From the NCBI GenBank assembly GCA_002381185.1, contig DFOA01000013.1, positions 1 to 52,618 on the forward strand: a DNA stretch of 52,618 bases, read 5' to 3'. This document shows, piece by piece, positions 23,978-33,071 of this stretch. The position numbers were made by a program, and so were the translations under genes. Position 1 is the stretch's first letter. Every line of letters starts with the position of its first letter. This DNA comes from Firmicutes bacterium UBA3553. GTDB taxonomy: Bacteria; Bacillota; Clostridia; Tissierellales; Sedimentibacteraceae. Under the pieces are notes generated by a model, which was not told the origin of the DNA, made no database searches, and was given only the letters and a program-made list of their open reading frames with translations.

Positions 23978-25621
23978 ATGCAGGCATTAAGGAAGAAAAA
24001 CATATCCATCATACCCTCAAACCCAGCATATGACAAGACTATCAAGGTTCAATTCAAAGCCTTAAGGGTAGCAGCGTACTGTCGTGTAAGCACACTGCTT
24101 GAGCAACAGGAAGGTAGCTATGAAGCTCAGGTGTCCTACTATACAGAAAAAATACAGCAAAATCCAAATTGGAAGCTTGCAGGTATTTATGCCGATGACG
24201 GAAAATCTGCAACGAACACTAAGAAAAGAGATGACTTCAATGCCCTGATTGAGGATTGTATGGCAGGAAAAATAGACCTTGTACTTACTAAATCCGTAAG
24301 CCGTTTTGCAAGAAATACGGTGGATTCACTGCAAGCAATCCGTAAGCTTAGGGAGAAAAACATAGGTATCATTTTTGAAAAGGAAGGGATCAATACTCTT
24401 GAGGGAAGTGGGGAGCTTTTAATTACTATCCTGAGCAGTCAGGCACAGGAAGAAAGCAGGAACTTAAGTGAAAACACACGCTGGGGATTTGAAAGAAAGT
24501 TTGAAAAAGGCGTGGTAATGGTCAACCATAAAAAGTTTTTAGGGTATACAAAGGATGAATATGGCGAGCTGGTAATAGTACCGGAGCAGGCACAATTAGT
24601 ACGAAGGATATATAGACTTTACCTTGAGGGATTAAGCACACAGCAAATAGCAGACACCTTTATGGCAGAGGGTATCAAGACCGTAACAGGAAATGATAAA
24701 TGGCATGATACAGTCATAGCAAAGATACTGCAAAATGAAAAATATATGGGTGATGTTCTTCAGCAAAAAACATATACCATAGATTTCCTTACGAAAAAGC
24801 GAGTAAAGAATGATGGTATAGTGCCTCAGTATTACATTGAGGACAACCATGAGGCCATAGTGCCAAAGGAAATTTTTTTTCAGGTACAAGAAGAAAGAGC
24901 AAGGCGTGCAAGTCTCCACAAGCCTGCCGTTACAAGACGTGCAAATAAGGAAAAAAGCAAGTACAGCTCCAAGTATGTACTTTCAGATATCCTTGTATGC
25001 GGTGAATGCAAGCATCCGTATCGAAGACAGACATGGTCACGCAATGGTGTTATTACCCCTGTGTGGCGATGTGAGAGCCGTCTGGCAAGCGGAACAAAAA
25101 ACTGCAAGCATTCACCAACCCTTAAGGAAAAACCCCTGCATGAAGCGATTATGACGGCAGTGAACAACGTGGTGGAAAACCATAGAGAGGTTGTAGGAGC
25201 CTTCAGACAAAACATCATAAGAATCGTAGGAAGTTACTCAACTAAAAACATGGAGTCGGAATTTGATGAACAAATAGATATGCTTCAAGGTCAACTGCTT
25301 GAATTAATAGAAGAAAACGCCAAGCAAGGAGCCGTTGATGAGGATTTTGACGAGAGATATAAAAAAATAGCGGATGAAATGCAGGAGCTTAAAATGAAAA
25401 AGCTGAAGCAGGCAAGAGAGCGGAAACTGGCTGGAGAATATGGACAAAGGATGGATGGAATGGATTCTTGCTTAGGCGTGGCAAACTATGATATCAGAAT
25501 GTTTGATGAGGATTTAATCAGACGTCTGGTGCTGAGAATAAGGGTAATCAGTGAAGAAAAAATTGAAATTCATTTTAAGGCAGGATTTGTAATGCTGCAA
25601 GACGTACCACTTTATGAATAG
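23978..25621 (+). CDS. Large serine recombinase C (site-specific integrase)
   Basis: The 547-aa protein has a catalytic domain with YCRVSTLLEQQ (nucleophilic Ser) and KSVSRFARNTVDSLQ, a recombinase domain (GYTKDEYGELVIVPEQAQLVRRIY), a zinc ribbon (CGECKHPYRR...CES...C) and a C-terminal helical region. It is parallel to recombinase A but clearly diverged. ATG 23978 has AGAGAGG 9 nt upstream; ATG 23969 is an alternative. A, B and C form a three-recombinase operon; integration and excision may need two or all three. Confidence 0.93.
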   Translation: MQALRKKNISIIPSNPAYDKTIKVQFKALRVAAYCRVSTLLEQQEGSYEAQVSYYTEKIQQNPNWKLAGIYADDGKSATNTKKRDDFNALIEDCMAGKIDLVLTKSVSRFARNTVDSLQAIRKLREKNIGIIFEKEGINTLEGSGELLITILSSQAQEESRNLSENTRWGFERKFEKGVVMVNHKKFLGYTKDEYGELVIVPEQAQLVRRIYRLYLEGLSTQQIADTFMAEGIKTVTGNDKWHDTVIAKILQNEKYMGDVLQQKTYTIDFLTKKRVKNDGIVPQYYIEDNHEAIVPKEIFFQVQEERARRASLHKPAVTRRANKEKSKYSSKYVLSDILVCGECKHPYRRQTWSRNGVITPVWRCESRLASGTKNCKHSPTLKEKPLHEAIMTAVNNVVENHREVVGAFRQNIIRIVGSYSTKNMESEFDEQIDMLQGQLLELIEENAKQGAVDEDFDERYKKIADEMQELKMKKLKQARERKLAGEYGQRMDGMDSCLGVANYDIRMFDEDLIRRLVLRIRVISEEKIEIHFKAGFVMLQDVPLYE

Positions 25622-25715
25622 TAGTAAAATCACCTTCTTGACTTCCTTATTTGATATAAACATACTAAAGACAGTCAAGAAGGTAATCTGATATAGAAAA
25701 TAAAAGGAGACCAAA

Positions 25716-26741
25716 ATGAATAAAAAAGCAACATTCGGATACGAGTGGAAAGACGGAGAACTCGTAATCAATGCAAAAGAATCAAGTATTGTAAAATGGA
25801 TATACAATAAGGTTTCGGAATATACAGATAACCCTCCGGATTATTTGATAAGAGAAACCATAGAATACAGTGAGGAAGAACTTACCTATGACGAGGCGAA
25901 GAAAAAGGTTTCGTTATCCAAAATACTGCCTTATGTGACTGCAGAATTGAATGTCAGAATTAAGGAATTTGAAATCCGGCAGGCAGATGATATCCAGAGA
26001 TTCTTAGAATCAGAGCCGGATAATGAAATGACTGCAGCTATAGAAAAGGAATATATTTTACAAAAGGTATCAGGATATACCGGAGGCGTTATTTCGCCTC
26101 GTGAGGGACGATATATTGGAAAAGCACCTAAACGTCGACGGGGATTAAAAAACATTATAGAAGGTAATGAGCCTTTTGTTTCAAAGGAAATGTATGAAAG
26201 TGCGGTTAAGAGAATACAAGAGGGCATTAAGCATATTTCAAATAAAGAACAGGATGATGATTTCAGGCAGAGACATTTTTTTAAACGAATAGATGCTCTT
26301 CTTCCAACTGTTGACTTATATAAGCTGGACGAGTCGTTCAATTCGTCTGATGATAGCTACGCAAAGGAAGTGTTGAAAAAGATTAATGATATATTCTTCG
26401 ATGTATACGGTGCGGATTACCTGGGAAGGAGTAATGAGTTTGCTGAAATGCCTGCTGTCATACGAGGACAAAGGAGCGGTCATGTTGGTCTTGCAATATT
26501 AAACATTGATATAAGGACCGGAGAACAATGGAGGACACACTTCCTGACACCAAGAGGCATAATTGAGAGGCATAAATATGAAATATTCAGCGATGATTAC
26601 AACTATGTTATGGAAACATATCCTACCTACGATTATTGGTATACGGGAGATAAGAATATTGACTTTGAGAACGAACCGGATGATATAATCAATATACTTA
26701 ACTCATACAACCCAGATCAGCAAGGGATGAAAATGGAATAA
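25716..26741 (+). CDS. Recombinase-associated protein of unknown function
   Basis: The 341-aa protein begins with a segment like the start of a recombinase domain (FGYEWKDGELVINAKESSIVKWIYNKV), then diverges: an acidic helical part, a basic patch (GKAPKRRRGLKN), and a C-terminal region with HVGLAILNIDIRTGEQWRTHFLTPRG and many Tyr/Asp residues. It has no catalytic or zinc-ribbon domain. AAAGGAG lies before the ATG, 94 bp after recombinase C. It may be an accessory protein that evolved from a recombinase by domain replacement. Similar genes appear in clostridial elements, but I know of no function. Confidence 0.65.
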   Translation: MNKKATFGYEWKDGELVINAKESSIVKWIYNKVSEYTDNPPDYLIRETIEYSEEELTYDEAKKKVSLSKILPYVTAELNVRIKEFEIRQADDIQRFLESEPDNEMTAAIEKEYILQKVSGYTGGVISPREGRYIGKAPKRRRGLKNIIEGNEPFVSKEMYESAVKRIQEGIKHISNKEQDDDFRQRHFFKRIDALLPTVDLYKLDESFNSSDDSYAKEVLKKINDIFFDVYGADYLGRSNEFAEMPAVIRGQRSGHVGLAILNIDIRTGEQWRTHFLTPRGIIERHKYEIFSDDYNYVMETYPTYDYWYTGDKNIDFENEPDDIINILNSYNPDQQGMKME

Positions 26742-26760
26742 AGAAAGATAAAGTGTAAAG

Positions 26761-26805
26761 GGCGAAGCCTTTGATTAATTTATGATCAACAGGGTTCGTT
26801 TTTTT
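26761..26805 (+). terminator. Terminator after the recombinase operon
   Basis: GCGAAGCCT and AGGGTTCGT pair at 8 of 9 positions, an inner TTGAT / ATCAA extends the stem, and seven T residues follow. Confidence 0.75.
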
Positions 26806-26825
26806 ATGTATAGGAGGAATGAAGT

Positions 26826-27119
26826 TTGAATAACAGAGAACAGATAGAGGGAATAAAGAGGAAATATTCTGCAGGAACGAGAATACAACTTCTTGCGACA
26901 ATGAACGATGCTCAGGGAGTAGAGGAAGGTACAAAGGGAACAGTTACCCATGTCGATGACATGGGTACAATCCACATGCTATGGGATAACGGCAGAGGCC
27001 TCGGACTTATTCCCGGTGAGGACAACTTCAAAGTTCTGTCCCGCTCGGATGAAGAAATGAAAGAAACAGAGAATCATTCAAAAGAGCAGGCAGAGGGTAT
27101 GGGCTGTATGAGTCTGTAG
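26826..27119 (+). CDS. DUF4314 domain protein
   Basis: The 97-aa protein has the DUF4314 pattern GTRIQLLATMNDAQGVEEGTKGTV...IHMLWDNGRGLGLIPGEDNF, a small SH3-like barrel common in clostridial integrative elements. The start codon is TTG with AGGAGG 8 nt upstream. The function is unknown; it is usually found among mobilisation or accessory genes of ICEs. Confidence 0.8.
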   Translation: MNNREQIEGIKRKYSAGTRIQLLATMNDAQGVEEGTKGTVTHVDDMGTIHMLWDNGRGLGLIPGEDNFKVLSRSDEEMKETENHSKEQAEGMGCMSL

Positions 27120-27144
27120 ATAATTTTTAAAACAGGAGATGTAT

Positions 27145-27723
27145 ATGTTAGTTACAAAAGCATTATTTGAACGCAAAATCAAATCATTTAATACCCGTAA
27201 TTGTGTTATTGATCATATAGAAATAATGGATGAAAATGAATATTGCGAATTCAGCAACAATTTGCTAAAGTACAGAGACTTTATTACAAGCAGGAAAGAT
27301 GTAATGTACAAAGATTCTGCAGGTCAGTTTCATGTAATACTTGTGCTTGATAAAGACAATGGGGATGGAATTATAGTTGACAGTCAGGGAGCTGATTATC
27401 CAAGATATGTTGCCTTGATGTCAAATATTAAGCCTTATATTGAGCAGCAAATATCATTGACTGCAGAACAACTAATAAGGGAAGCTATAAAGGAATCAGC
27501 TGATGTAAATTGGGATATTACATTTGATGAGATAGAAGCATTTCACGGATTAATAGTCAAAAAAGGAAATGGGATTGACATAATGCTCTTGGATGCACTG
27601 AAAAAAAGAGAAGAGATTTCATGGGTAGAGATGAAGAACGAGTGTTTTGATATGACTTTATACCCAGAATATTGCATTAATTTAGAAGGTAAAGCAAATC
27701 AAGGACATAATCTGGAGATATAG
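27145..27723 (+). CDS. Element-associated hypothetical protein (DUF6329-like)
   Basis: The 192-aa protein begins LVTKALFERKIKSFNTRNCVIDHIEIMDENEYCEF and contains HVILVLDKDNGDGIIVDSQGADYPRY and a C-terminal FHGLIVKKGNGIDIMLLDAL. I associate this layout with proteins of clostridial integrative elements sometimes labelled DUF6329, from memory and without certainty. ATG 27145 has AGGAG at proper distance; ATG 27139 directly abuts it. There are no catalytic motifs and no membrane segments. Confidence 0.6.
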   Translation: MLVTKALFERKIKSFNTRNCVIDHIEIMDENEYCEFSNNLLKYRDFITSRKDVMYKDSAGQFHVILVLDKDNGDGIIVDSQGADYPRYVALMSNIKPYIEQQISLTAEQLIREAIKESADVNWDITFDEIEAFHGLIVKKGNGIDIMLLDALKKREEISWVEMKNECFDMTLYPEYCINLEGKANQGHNLEI

Positions 27724-27733
27724 TTAAAATCAT

Positions 27734-27757
27734 GAGTCGGTTTACCGGGTCTTTTTT
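27734..27757 (+). terminator. Weak terminator-like hairpin
   Basis: GAGTCGG and CCGGGTC pair with one mismatch around a TTTA loop and are followed by six T residues. Confidence 0.5.
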
Positions 27758-27783
27758 ATTGAATGATATTTAAGGAGGAAAAA

Positions 27784-28173
27784 ATGAGCGTAGAAATGGA
27801 AAAATTACAGATTGAATTTGCAAAGGAGAAATTGGATGCTTTAAGATTTTACATGAAGGAAAAAGATTTGACTGTAGAAGGAGAATTGCAAAAGCATGTA
27901 GATAATATTTATGAAAAACATGTTCCGTCAGTCACAAGAAGATATCTTGAAAGAAACGATGAGGAGCAGGAAGTACAGACTGAGGAATCTGCTGCTATTA
28001 GTCCTGACGATTCTGAATCAACTGAAAGAAGTACATCTCGCGGAAGGGGCAGGGGTGGCAGAAGACAAAGTACGGAAGACCAATCAACTTCCGGAGCAAT
28101 AAGTCATGAAGAAACTGAAGGAACAACAGAACAAGAGAATGAACAAGGCCAAGGAATGGAGCTAAGCATGTAA
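27784..28173 (+). CDS. DUF6103-like protein, long form
   Basis: The 129-aa product has an N-terminal helical part (EKLQIEFAKEKLDALRFYMKEK...ELQKHVDNIYEKHVPSVTRRYL) and an acidic, Ser/Gly/Arg-rich tail with a GRGRGGRR patch. The N-terminal half is clearly paralogous to the next gene (IYEKHVP against LYEKYVP). AAGGAGG precedes the ATG. Proteins of this type in integrative elements are sometimes called DUF6103; the helical part resembles a ribbon-helix-helix DNA-binding or antitoxin fold, which is unproven. Confidence 0.6.
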   Translation: MSVEMEKLQIEFAKEKLDALRFYMKEKDLTVEGELQKHVDNIYEKHVPSVTRRYLERNDEEQEVQTEESAAISPDDSESTERSTSRGRGRGGRRQSTEDQSTSGAISHEETEGTTEQENEQGQGMELSM

Positions 28174-28213
28174 TTATATTATTAATTTTATTTGGAAAGG
28201 AGACAGCCAATAG

Positions 28214-28456
28214 ATGAAAAAAGATGTTGTGAGAATCAGTATTGACGCTGAGAAATTGAGAGCCGTTAAGCAATATATGGAGAAAAAGGAATCAAATTTA
28301 GAAAATGAATTGGCAGAACAGGTGCAAAAGCTATATGAGAAGTATGTTCCAGCTAATGTAAGAGAATATATAGATGAGAAACAGGAAGAAGAAAGCAAGG
28401 TCAAAAGGTCTGAAAATTCAGCAAAAATAAAGGAAGAATCAATTAATCAATTTTAG
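28214..28456 (+). CDS. DUF6103-like protein, short form
   Basis: The 80-aa product VVRISIDAEKLRAVKQYMEKKESNLENELAEQVQKLYEKYVP... shares its core with the preceding gene, which makes this a tandem paralogue pair with a different C-terminal tail. The opening strand VRISID followed by two helices is compatible with a ribbon-helix-helix dimer. GGAGACAGCC lies upstream. The function is unknown. Confidence 0.6.
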   Translation: MKKDVVRISIDAEKLRAVKQYMEKKESNLENELAEQVQKLYEKYVPANVREYIDEKQEEESKVKRSENSAKIKEESINQF

Positions 28457-28490
28457 ACGAATCGTATTTTGAGCTATATCTAATCTGAAA

Positions 28491-28520
28491 TTGACATCGT
28501 AAACAATGAGATTTTATGAT
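28491..28520 (+). promoter_or_regulatory. Candidate promoter of the DUF4145-like gene
   Basis: TTGACA (28491-28496) and TATGAT (28515-28520) are separated by 18 bp; a TATAAT follows a few bases later. The start codon is about 130 bp downstream, leaving an untranslated leader. Confidence 0.55.
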
Positions 28521-28648
28521 ATAATAATTAGACATCAAAATATAAATATCTATAGAATAAGGATATTTAGGAAATAAGTAAGAACTTGATGTTATCTGAG
28601 CTATTTATGATCTTATTAAAATAACTTTAATGTACGAGGAGATTAGGT

Positions 28649-29476
28649 ATGGAAGATAAATTTAATTTGATATTGGATTCTGAATTTCCTAAACTCATTC
28701 CATATGAATTATTAGATGAGTATTTGGTCTTTGCAAATGAAAAGCTGAAAAACACTTTGAGGGCTAATTGTTTGAGAATTTATCTTGAAGGAATAATTGA
28801 TTTGTTTATTAAGGATATTGTGATTAAAGAAGCTAATATTACTAAAGAACAGTGGAATGAGAAGGATTTATTTGAACATGTAAATTTAATTGATGAATAT
28901 TATGCTAAAGGATTTAAAAATAAATTTCATCGGTTAAGAAAAATAGGAAATAAAGGATCTCACTATGGAGGGAATCCATCAGATTCCGAAATCAGGGATG
29001 GTTTAAAAATAGTGCAGACTTTAGTAGAGGACATATTTGTCAGGTATTTTATAAAACACCCATTAGGAAGTGAAAATGAAGTTATGACAATACTTAGTGC
29101 ATTACCTCCACGGAGCAGGGTTTATATTTTAAGCGTATTATGGAAAAATGATAAGTCAAATATAGACATTATTGATAAATTATCTATGGCTTATTTAAAA
29201 AATGGGGACAAGGATGGAAGTATTAAATTTTTAAATGACTTACTAGATAATAACTATATAACGAAACAGTATCATACAATTTTTTTGCAGAAAATTAATA
29301 ATTTATCGAAATATCTTGGGCATTTCGATATCTCACGAAATATTATGGACACTAAAAGAATATTTCAACTTCTTTGTCCCGATAACGTTATTAATGAATA
29401 CCAAGAGTTTATCAATATATTTTCTATAATGATAAAAGGATATGACACTATAAATACAGATTTGTCTACTATATAA
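28649..29476 (+). CDS. DUF4145-like (HEPN-fold) protein
   Basis: The N-terminal 130 residues of this 275-aa protein resemble DUF4145: two helices with LRANCLRIYLEGIIDLFI, and the signature FHRLRKIGNKGSHYGG with the conserved Arg, GN and His. DUF4145 belongs to the HEPN group and is often an additional domain in restriction and abortive-infection proteins. The C-terminal half is helical, possibly TPR-like (AYLKNGDKDGSIKFLNDLLDNNY). The gene has its own promoter-like element and low GC, and is the first cargo gene of the defence-like region. Confidence 0.6.
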   Translation: MEDKFNLILDSEFPKLIPYELLDEYLVFANEKLKNTLRANCLRIYLEGIIDLFIKDIVIKEANITKEQWNEKDLFEHVNLIDEYYAKGFKNKFHRLRKIGNKGSHYGGNPSDSEIRDGLKIVQTLVEDIFVRYFIKHPLGSENEVMTILSALPPRSRVYILSVLWKNDKSNIDIIDKLSMAYLKNGDKDGSIKFLNDLLDNNYITKQYHTIFLQKINNLSKYLGHFDISRNIMDTKRIFQLLCPDNVINEYQEFINIFSIMIKGYDTINTDLSTI

Positions 29477-29488
29477 TTTTTTATAGAA

Positions 29489-29563
29489 TCGACCGAAGAA
29501 TAAAAAAATGAATAATAGAATATATTTCAAAACTGATTTAAAACCATTTTGATCTTCGGTCGA
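29489..29563. repeat. 11-bp inverted repeat spanning an intergenic gap
   Basis: TCGACCGAAGA (29489-29499) and TCTTCGGTCGA (29553-29563) are perfect reverse complements 53 bp apart, lying just after the DUF4145-like gene and before the AbiJ-like gene. The loop is long and AT-rich, so it is not a normal terminator; it could be a protein-binding site or an insertion scar. Confidence 0.6.
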
Positions 29564-29626
29564 ATTTATGAAGTGAGAGCCTAATTAATAATACATTAAA
29601 TCAAATTTTGATGGGAGGAAAGTCAT

Positions 29627-30916
29627 GTGAATCGTATTACAGAAATAACGAAGCGCGATATTATGGAATTATTTAAAAATGGATTAGAGATAGATTACTT
29701 TTTTGATATAGGAATAGTTACATACCGTTATTTCGGTAGACTTGAAGAAATAGATTTTCTCAAAAGAATATATGATTTAGAGAAGATGCCAAGTCATGAT
29801 TCAAGATACAAGAATGCAGAAATAGATATTTGGAAACATACAGTTAATAACGATGATTATCCACCTTGTTGGGTATTCGAGGATGAACGATTTCAATTAC
29901 AAAATGGTAGTGATGAAATATATTTAAAATTTATTTGTGAAATATTCCATCCAGCAGTTAGAAATGAGAAAGGCTATTGGAAAGAGTTTTTAACTGAAGT
30001 TAATAAATTATTGCAAAATGATGGATATGAGCTTTATCCGGCTAAAAAAATATCTAACCGAGAGGTTTATGCGTGGCGGGTTTATAAACCAGAGGAAGAA
30101 GGACTATTTATTCCATACTCTCAAAGAAATTTAAGAGATATACGAGAAAAAAAGATATCATTATCAATTAATAGAAAGGCAAGAAATCAGATATATAAGC
30201 TCTTGGAAAAGTATAATGTTGTATATCAACACACAGATGAAACAGGATGGGATTACAATGTTAAAGTTGAAGAGGATGTTTTTAATGATATAAGGCAGTT
30301 TTATATACCAAAATGTTATAATGAAAAAAAACAGTACATTGAAACTGATAGTTTAGAAAATTTTATACTTTATAATTCTCCATTTTATGTTATGGATGCA
30401 ATAGAATTTTTTGAAAGAAATATTAGCTCTGATGACTTTGAAATGCAAATAAATGCTATTCTAAGATTGAATGAGATTTCATTAAAACTTGACAATGGAA
30501 GAATAGTCAGTACATTTGATAATCAGATAAACAAAAATTCATTAAATGATGTTCAGGAAGTAGGATTAAAAGAATTATTACAAGAGGCTGGGAAATATTA
30601 TGATAAATGTAATTATCAAATTGCCGTAGAAAAACTTTGGGATGCTTTTGAGAGATTAAAGACTTATTATTCTCCAACGTTAGACAAAAAGGATTCCTCA
30701 AATAAAATTGTTCAAGACATGGGGAATAACAAGCAGCCATTTATGGAGTTGTTTGAAAAGGAATTTCGAGATATTACTTACATAGGAAATAATTTTAGAA
30801 TAAGACACCACGAAACTACGAAAATTGATATTGAAGACGAGAGACATTATGAATATTTTTATAAGCGATGTTTGTCATTAATATTAATAGCAATACAATA
30901 TCTTGATGGTAAGTAG
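29627..30916 (+). CDS. AbiJ-like abortive infection protein
   Basis: The N-terminus of this 429-aa protein (ITEITKRDIMELFKNGL...YRYFGRLEEIDFLKRIYDL) resembles AbiJ N-terminal domains of phage-defence proteins. A DUF-like middle follows, then a C-terminal helical domain with AVEKLWDAFERLKTYY and IGNNFRIRHHE, similar to HEPN-type domains of the Abi group, although the exact Rx4-6H spacing is not obvious. The start codon is GTG with GGGAGG upstream. The assignment is by motif resemblance. AbiJ proteins block phage growth by an unknown, growth-arresting mechanism. Confidence 0.6.
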   Translation: MNRITEITKRDIMELFKNGLEIDYFFDIGIVTYRYFGRLEEIDFLKRIYDLEKMPSHDSRYKNAEIDIWKHTVNNDDYPPCWVFEDERFQLQNGSDEIYLKFICEIFHPAVRNEKGYWKEFLTEVNKLLQNDGYELYPAKKISNREVYAWRVYKPEEEGLFIPYSQRNLRDIREKKISLSINRKARNQIYKLLEKYNVVYQHTDETGWDYNVKVEEDVFNDIRQFYIPKCYNEKKQYIETDSLENFILYNSPFYVMDAIEFFERNISSDDFEMQINAILRLNEISLKLDNGRIVSTFDNQINKNSLNDVQEVGLKELLQEAGKYYDKCNYQIAVEKLWDAFERLKTYYSPTLDKKDSSNKIVQDMGNNKQPFMELFEKEFRDITYIGNNFRIRHHETTKIDIEDERHYEYFYKRCLSLILIAIQYLDGK

Positions 30917-31058
30917 GTATTATAAAAACTTTATAATATAAAGAATGGAAGCTTTATTTAGATGTATAGAAAATTTTATATTGATCATATATATAAGTAT
31001 ATAAAAAGATAAAAAGTCAATAATAATAAAAAAGAAACAAAAAATAGTCAACATTTTA

Positions 31059-31087
31059 TTGACAAAATACAAAAATACGCATAATAT
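31059..31087 (+). promoter_or_regulatory. Promoter of the XRE-ImmA-PIN operon
   Basis: TTGACA (31059-31064), a 17-bp spacer and TAATAT (31082-31087) lie 45 bp before the XRE start codon. The spacer holds a repeated ATACAAAA-like sequence that could be an operator half-site. Confidence 0.75.
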
Positions 31088-31131
31088 ATAGTAAAGAACA
31101 AATAATTAGAAATATATTAGGAGGTAGTGCT

Positions 31132-31476
31132 ATGAGTAGCAATATATTTCGACAAGTAGGAAATAATATACAGACTGTTTTGAATGAAATAAATAAAAAC
31201 CAACAATACCTGGCAGATAGATTAAATGTTTCTAAGCAGGTTATGAGTAAGATTATAACCGGATCTAAAGCAATTAATGTTTCTGAAATTTCTCAAATTG
31301 CTGATATATTAGGAGTATCTGTAGAGAGACTATTAAATGTGAAAGAAGAAGAAGCTGTAAATCATAAATTTGCATTTATGGGTTCTTTAAGTAATGAAAA
31401 AACAAAAGAAAAAATAGAATTATTAAAGACTGTTATTGATGAGATCATTATGTTAGAGGAATACGCAAATGGCTAA
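31132..31476 (+). CDS. XRE-family helix-turn-helix regulator
   Basis: The 114-aa protein has an HTH of the Cro/CI type at residues 12-65 (NQQYLADRLNVSKQVMSKIITGSKAINVSEISQIADILGVSVERLL) and a C-terminal helical tail. AGGAGG precedes the ATG. Its 3' end overlaps the ImmA gene by 8 bp. Such regulators repress their own operon until cleaved by the partner ImmA/IrrE peptidase. Here the pair could control the PIN protein. Confidence 0.88.
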   Translation: MSSNIFRQVGNNIQTVLNEINKNQQYLADRLNVSKQVMSKIITGSKAINVSEISQIADILGVSVERLLNVKEEEAVNHKFAFMGSLSNEKTKEKIELLKTVIDEIIMLEEYANG

Positions 31477-32284
31477 TATCAAATTAGATGCTAAAACAAT
31501 TGATGAAATTAAAAGCCGTGCGCGCAGCAAGTTAATGGAATACACCAAATGGAATGATGTAATCGGAGGACAGATATTTGATATATTGGAGTTAAACAGC
31601 AAAGTATTATATTATCCTGTTGAAGACGAAGATGTTTGGGGATTTTCAGAAAAAATAAAAGGTAAAAGCTTTGTATGGATAAATACCTATATTGAATATG
31701 ATAAGCAGGTATTTGCGGCAGCCCATGAATTATATCATTTATGGTTTGATAATGAGGGAGAAATAATACTTAAATCAAACATGGAAGAAATAAATGATAA
31801 GATTGCTTTAACAGAAAATGAATTAAAGGCAAATCGATTTGCAGCAGAATTCTTAATTGACAAAGAGTTGCTTTTGCAGGAAATTAAAACATATGGAATA
31901 GATAAAGACAAAATAGATATAAAGGATATCTTGAGATTATCTAATTTATTTGTTGTTCCATACAAGACAATGGTAAAAAGATTATATGAAACTGACATAA
32001 TAAAAAATAAAAAATATAACGAATTTATGGCTTTGACAAATGATGAGGTAAAAATTTGGAGAAATAGATTAGGGTTATCACTTCCGGCACGAGAAAATAA
32101 AATAGGCCTGCACAATTTAATTGATATGGCAATGGATCTATATGAAAGAAAAAAAATTACTATAGAAAAATTAGAATATCTTTTAGATTTAGCAGGACTT
32201 ACCTTGGAAAAAATGGGTATTAAAGAGCAAGAACCTTATATACCTCCAACTGATGAAGAGTTAGATGAAATTATGGGGGAATAG
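31469..32284 (+). CDS. ImmA/IrrE-family metallopeptidase
   Basis: The 271-aa protein contains the zinc motif HELYHLWF (HExxH type) in AAAHELYHLWFDNEG and a downstream Glu-rich helix ENELKANRFAAEFL that supplies the third ligand, both typical of the ImmA family. The C-terminal half is helical (LPARENKIGLHNLIDMAMDLY). ImmA peptidases cleave XRE repressors to induce mobile elements or stress responses. It overlaps the XRE gene, so expression is coupled. Confidence 0.9.
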   Translation: MANIKLDAKTIDEIKSRARSKLMEYTKWNDVIGGQIFDILELNSKVLYYPVEDEDVWGFSEKIKGKSFVWINTYIEYDKQVFAAAHELYHLWFDNEGEIILKSNMEEINDKIALTENELKANRFAAEFLIDKELLLQEIKTYGIDKDKIDIKDILRLSNLFVVPYKTMVKRLYETDIIKNKKYNEFMALTNDEVKIWRNRLGLSLPARENKIGLHNLIDMAMDLYERKKITIEKLEYLLDLAGLTLEKMGIKEQEPYIPPTDEELDEIMGE

Positions 32285-32288
32285 AGGT

Positions 32289-32864
32289 ATGAAATTTGAG
32301 AAAATGATTATTGATGCTGATATATGCATCAAGATAGGTGGGAGTGCTAAATATAGATACTTAGAAACCCTTTTTCCAGAAATAGCTGAGAAACTTTATA
32401 TGCACAAAATAGTATATGAAGAAATTATGATGCCTGCATGTGCAAAGGAGCAGGTTGATGAACTAATTAATAAAGGTATATTAGAGCTAATTGAAGGGGA
32501 AGATCTAAACAGTATAGAGAGAAGTATTTACGATTCAACTTATAATATTTTGGCCAGTGCTATGATAAATCCTAATAAACCAAGGAAGAATTTAGGAGAA
32601 GTATCTTCTTTGGCAATGGCAAAGACAAAATCAATTACTTATTTTGGAACAGATGAAAAAGATCTACAAGTAATAATTGATGAAAAACTTAATAGTGGAA
32701 TAGATAATATATACTGTATTCGAATAATAGATATTATTGAAATGATTAGAGATGAAAAACTTAAGGGGCTAACACGGAAAGAGGCAAAAGCATTATGGAG
32801 GTTATCGGACAAATCTACTGAACAGTTTAACAAAATATGGCCCCCAAAAGAGAATAACATATGA
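32289..32864 (+). CDS. PIN-domain-like protein
   Basis: The 192-aa protein starts with a PIN-type first strand and acidic residue (IIDADICIKIGG). It has a mid acidic helix (YEEIMMP) and the later GEVSSLAMAK and TYFGTDEKDLQ segments, where PIN nucleases keep their remaining Mg-binding acids. PIN domains are Mg-dependent RNases, usually toxins. It lies 4 bp after the ImmA gene. The ATG at 32289 has GGGGGAA upstream. Together the three genes form an XRE-ImmA-PIN module, probably a regulated toxin or defence system. Confidence 0.7.
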   Translation: MKFEKMIIDADICIKIGGSAKYRYLETLFPEIAEKLYMHKIVYEEIMMPACAKEQVDELINKGILELIEGEDLNSIERSIYDSTYNILASAMINPNKPRKNLGEVSSLAMAKTKSITYFGTDEKDLQVIIDEKLNSGIDNIYCIRIIDIIEMIRDEKLKGLTRKEAKALWRLSDKSTEQFNKIWPPKENNI

Positions 32865-33071
32865 AAAATATAGACAAGCTAAAAGATTGAAAAGGTGTAG
32901 GAATCTCATTGATAACTACATTCTTTTTATTTTACTGAAAAATCAAATGATATCTGCTCCTTGAGATAAAGTTGTATAATAAAAAAATATTTCAAAAGAA
33001 GGATGAAGAATATAGGAAAAAAAGAAAATAAAAATAATTCCATCTGATTCCAATACGATGAACATATAAAG

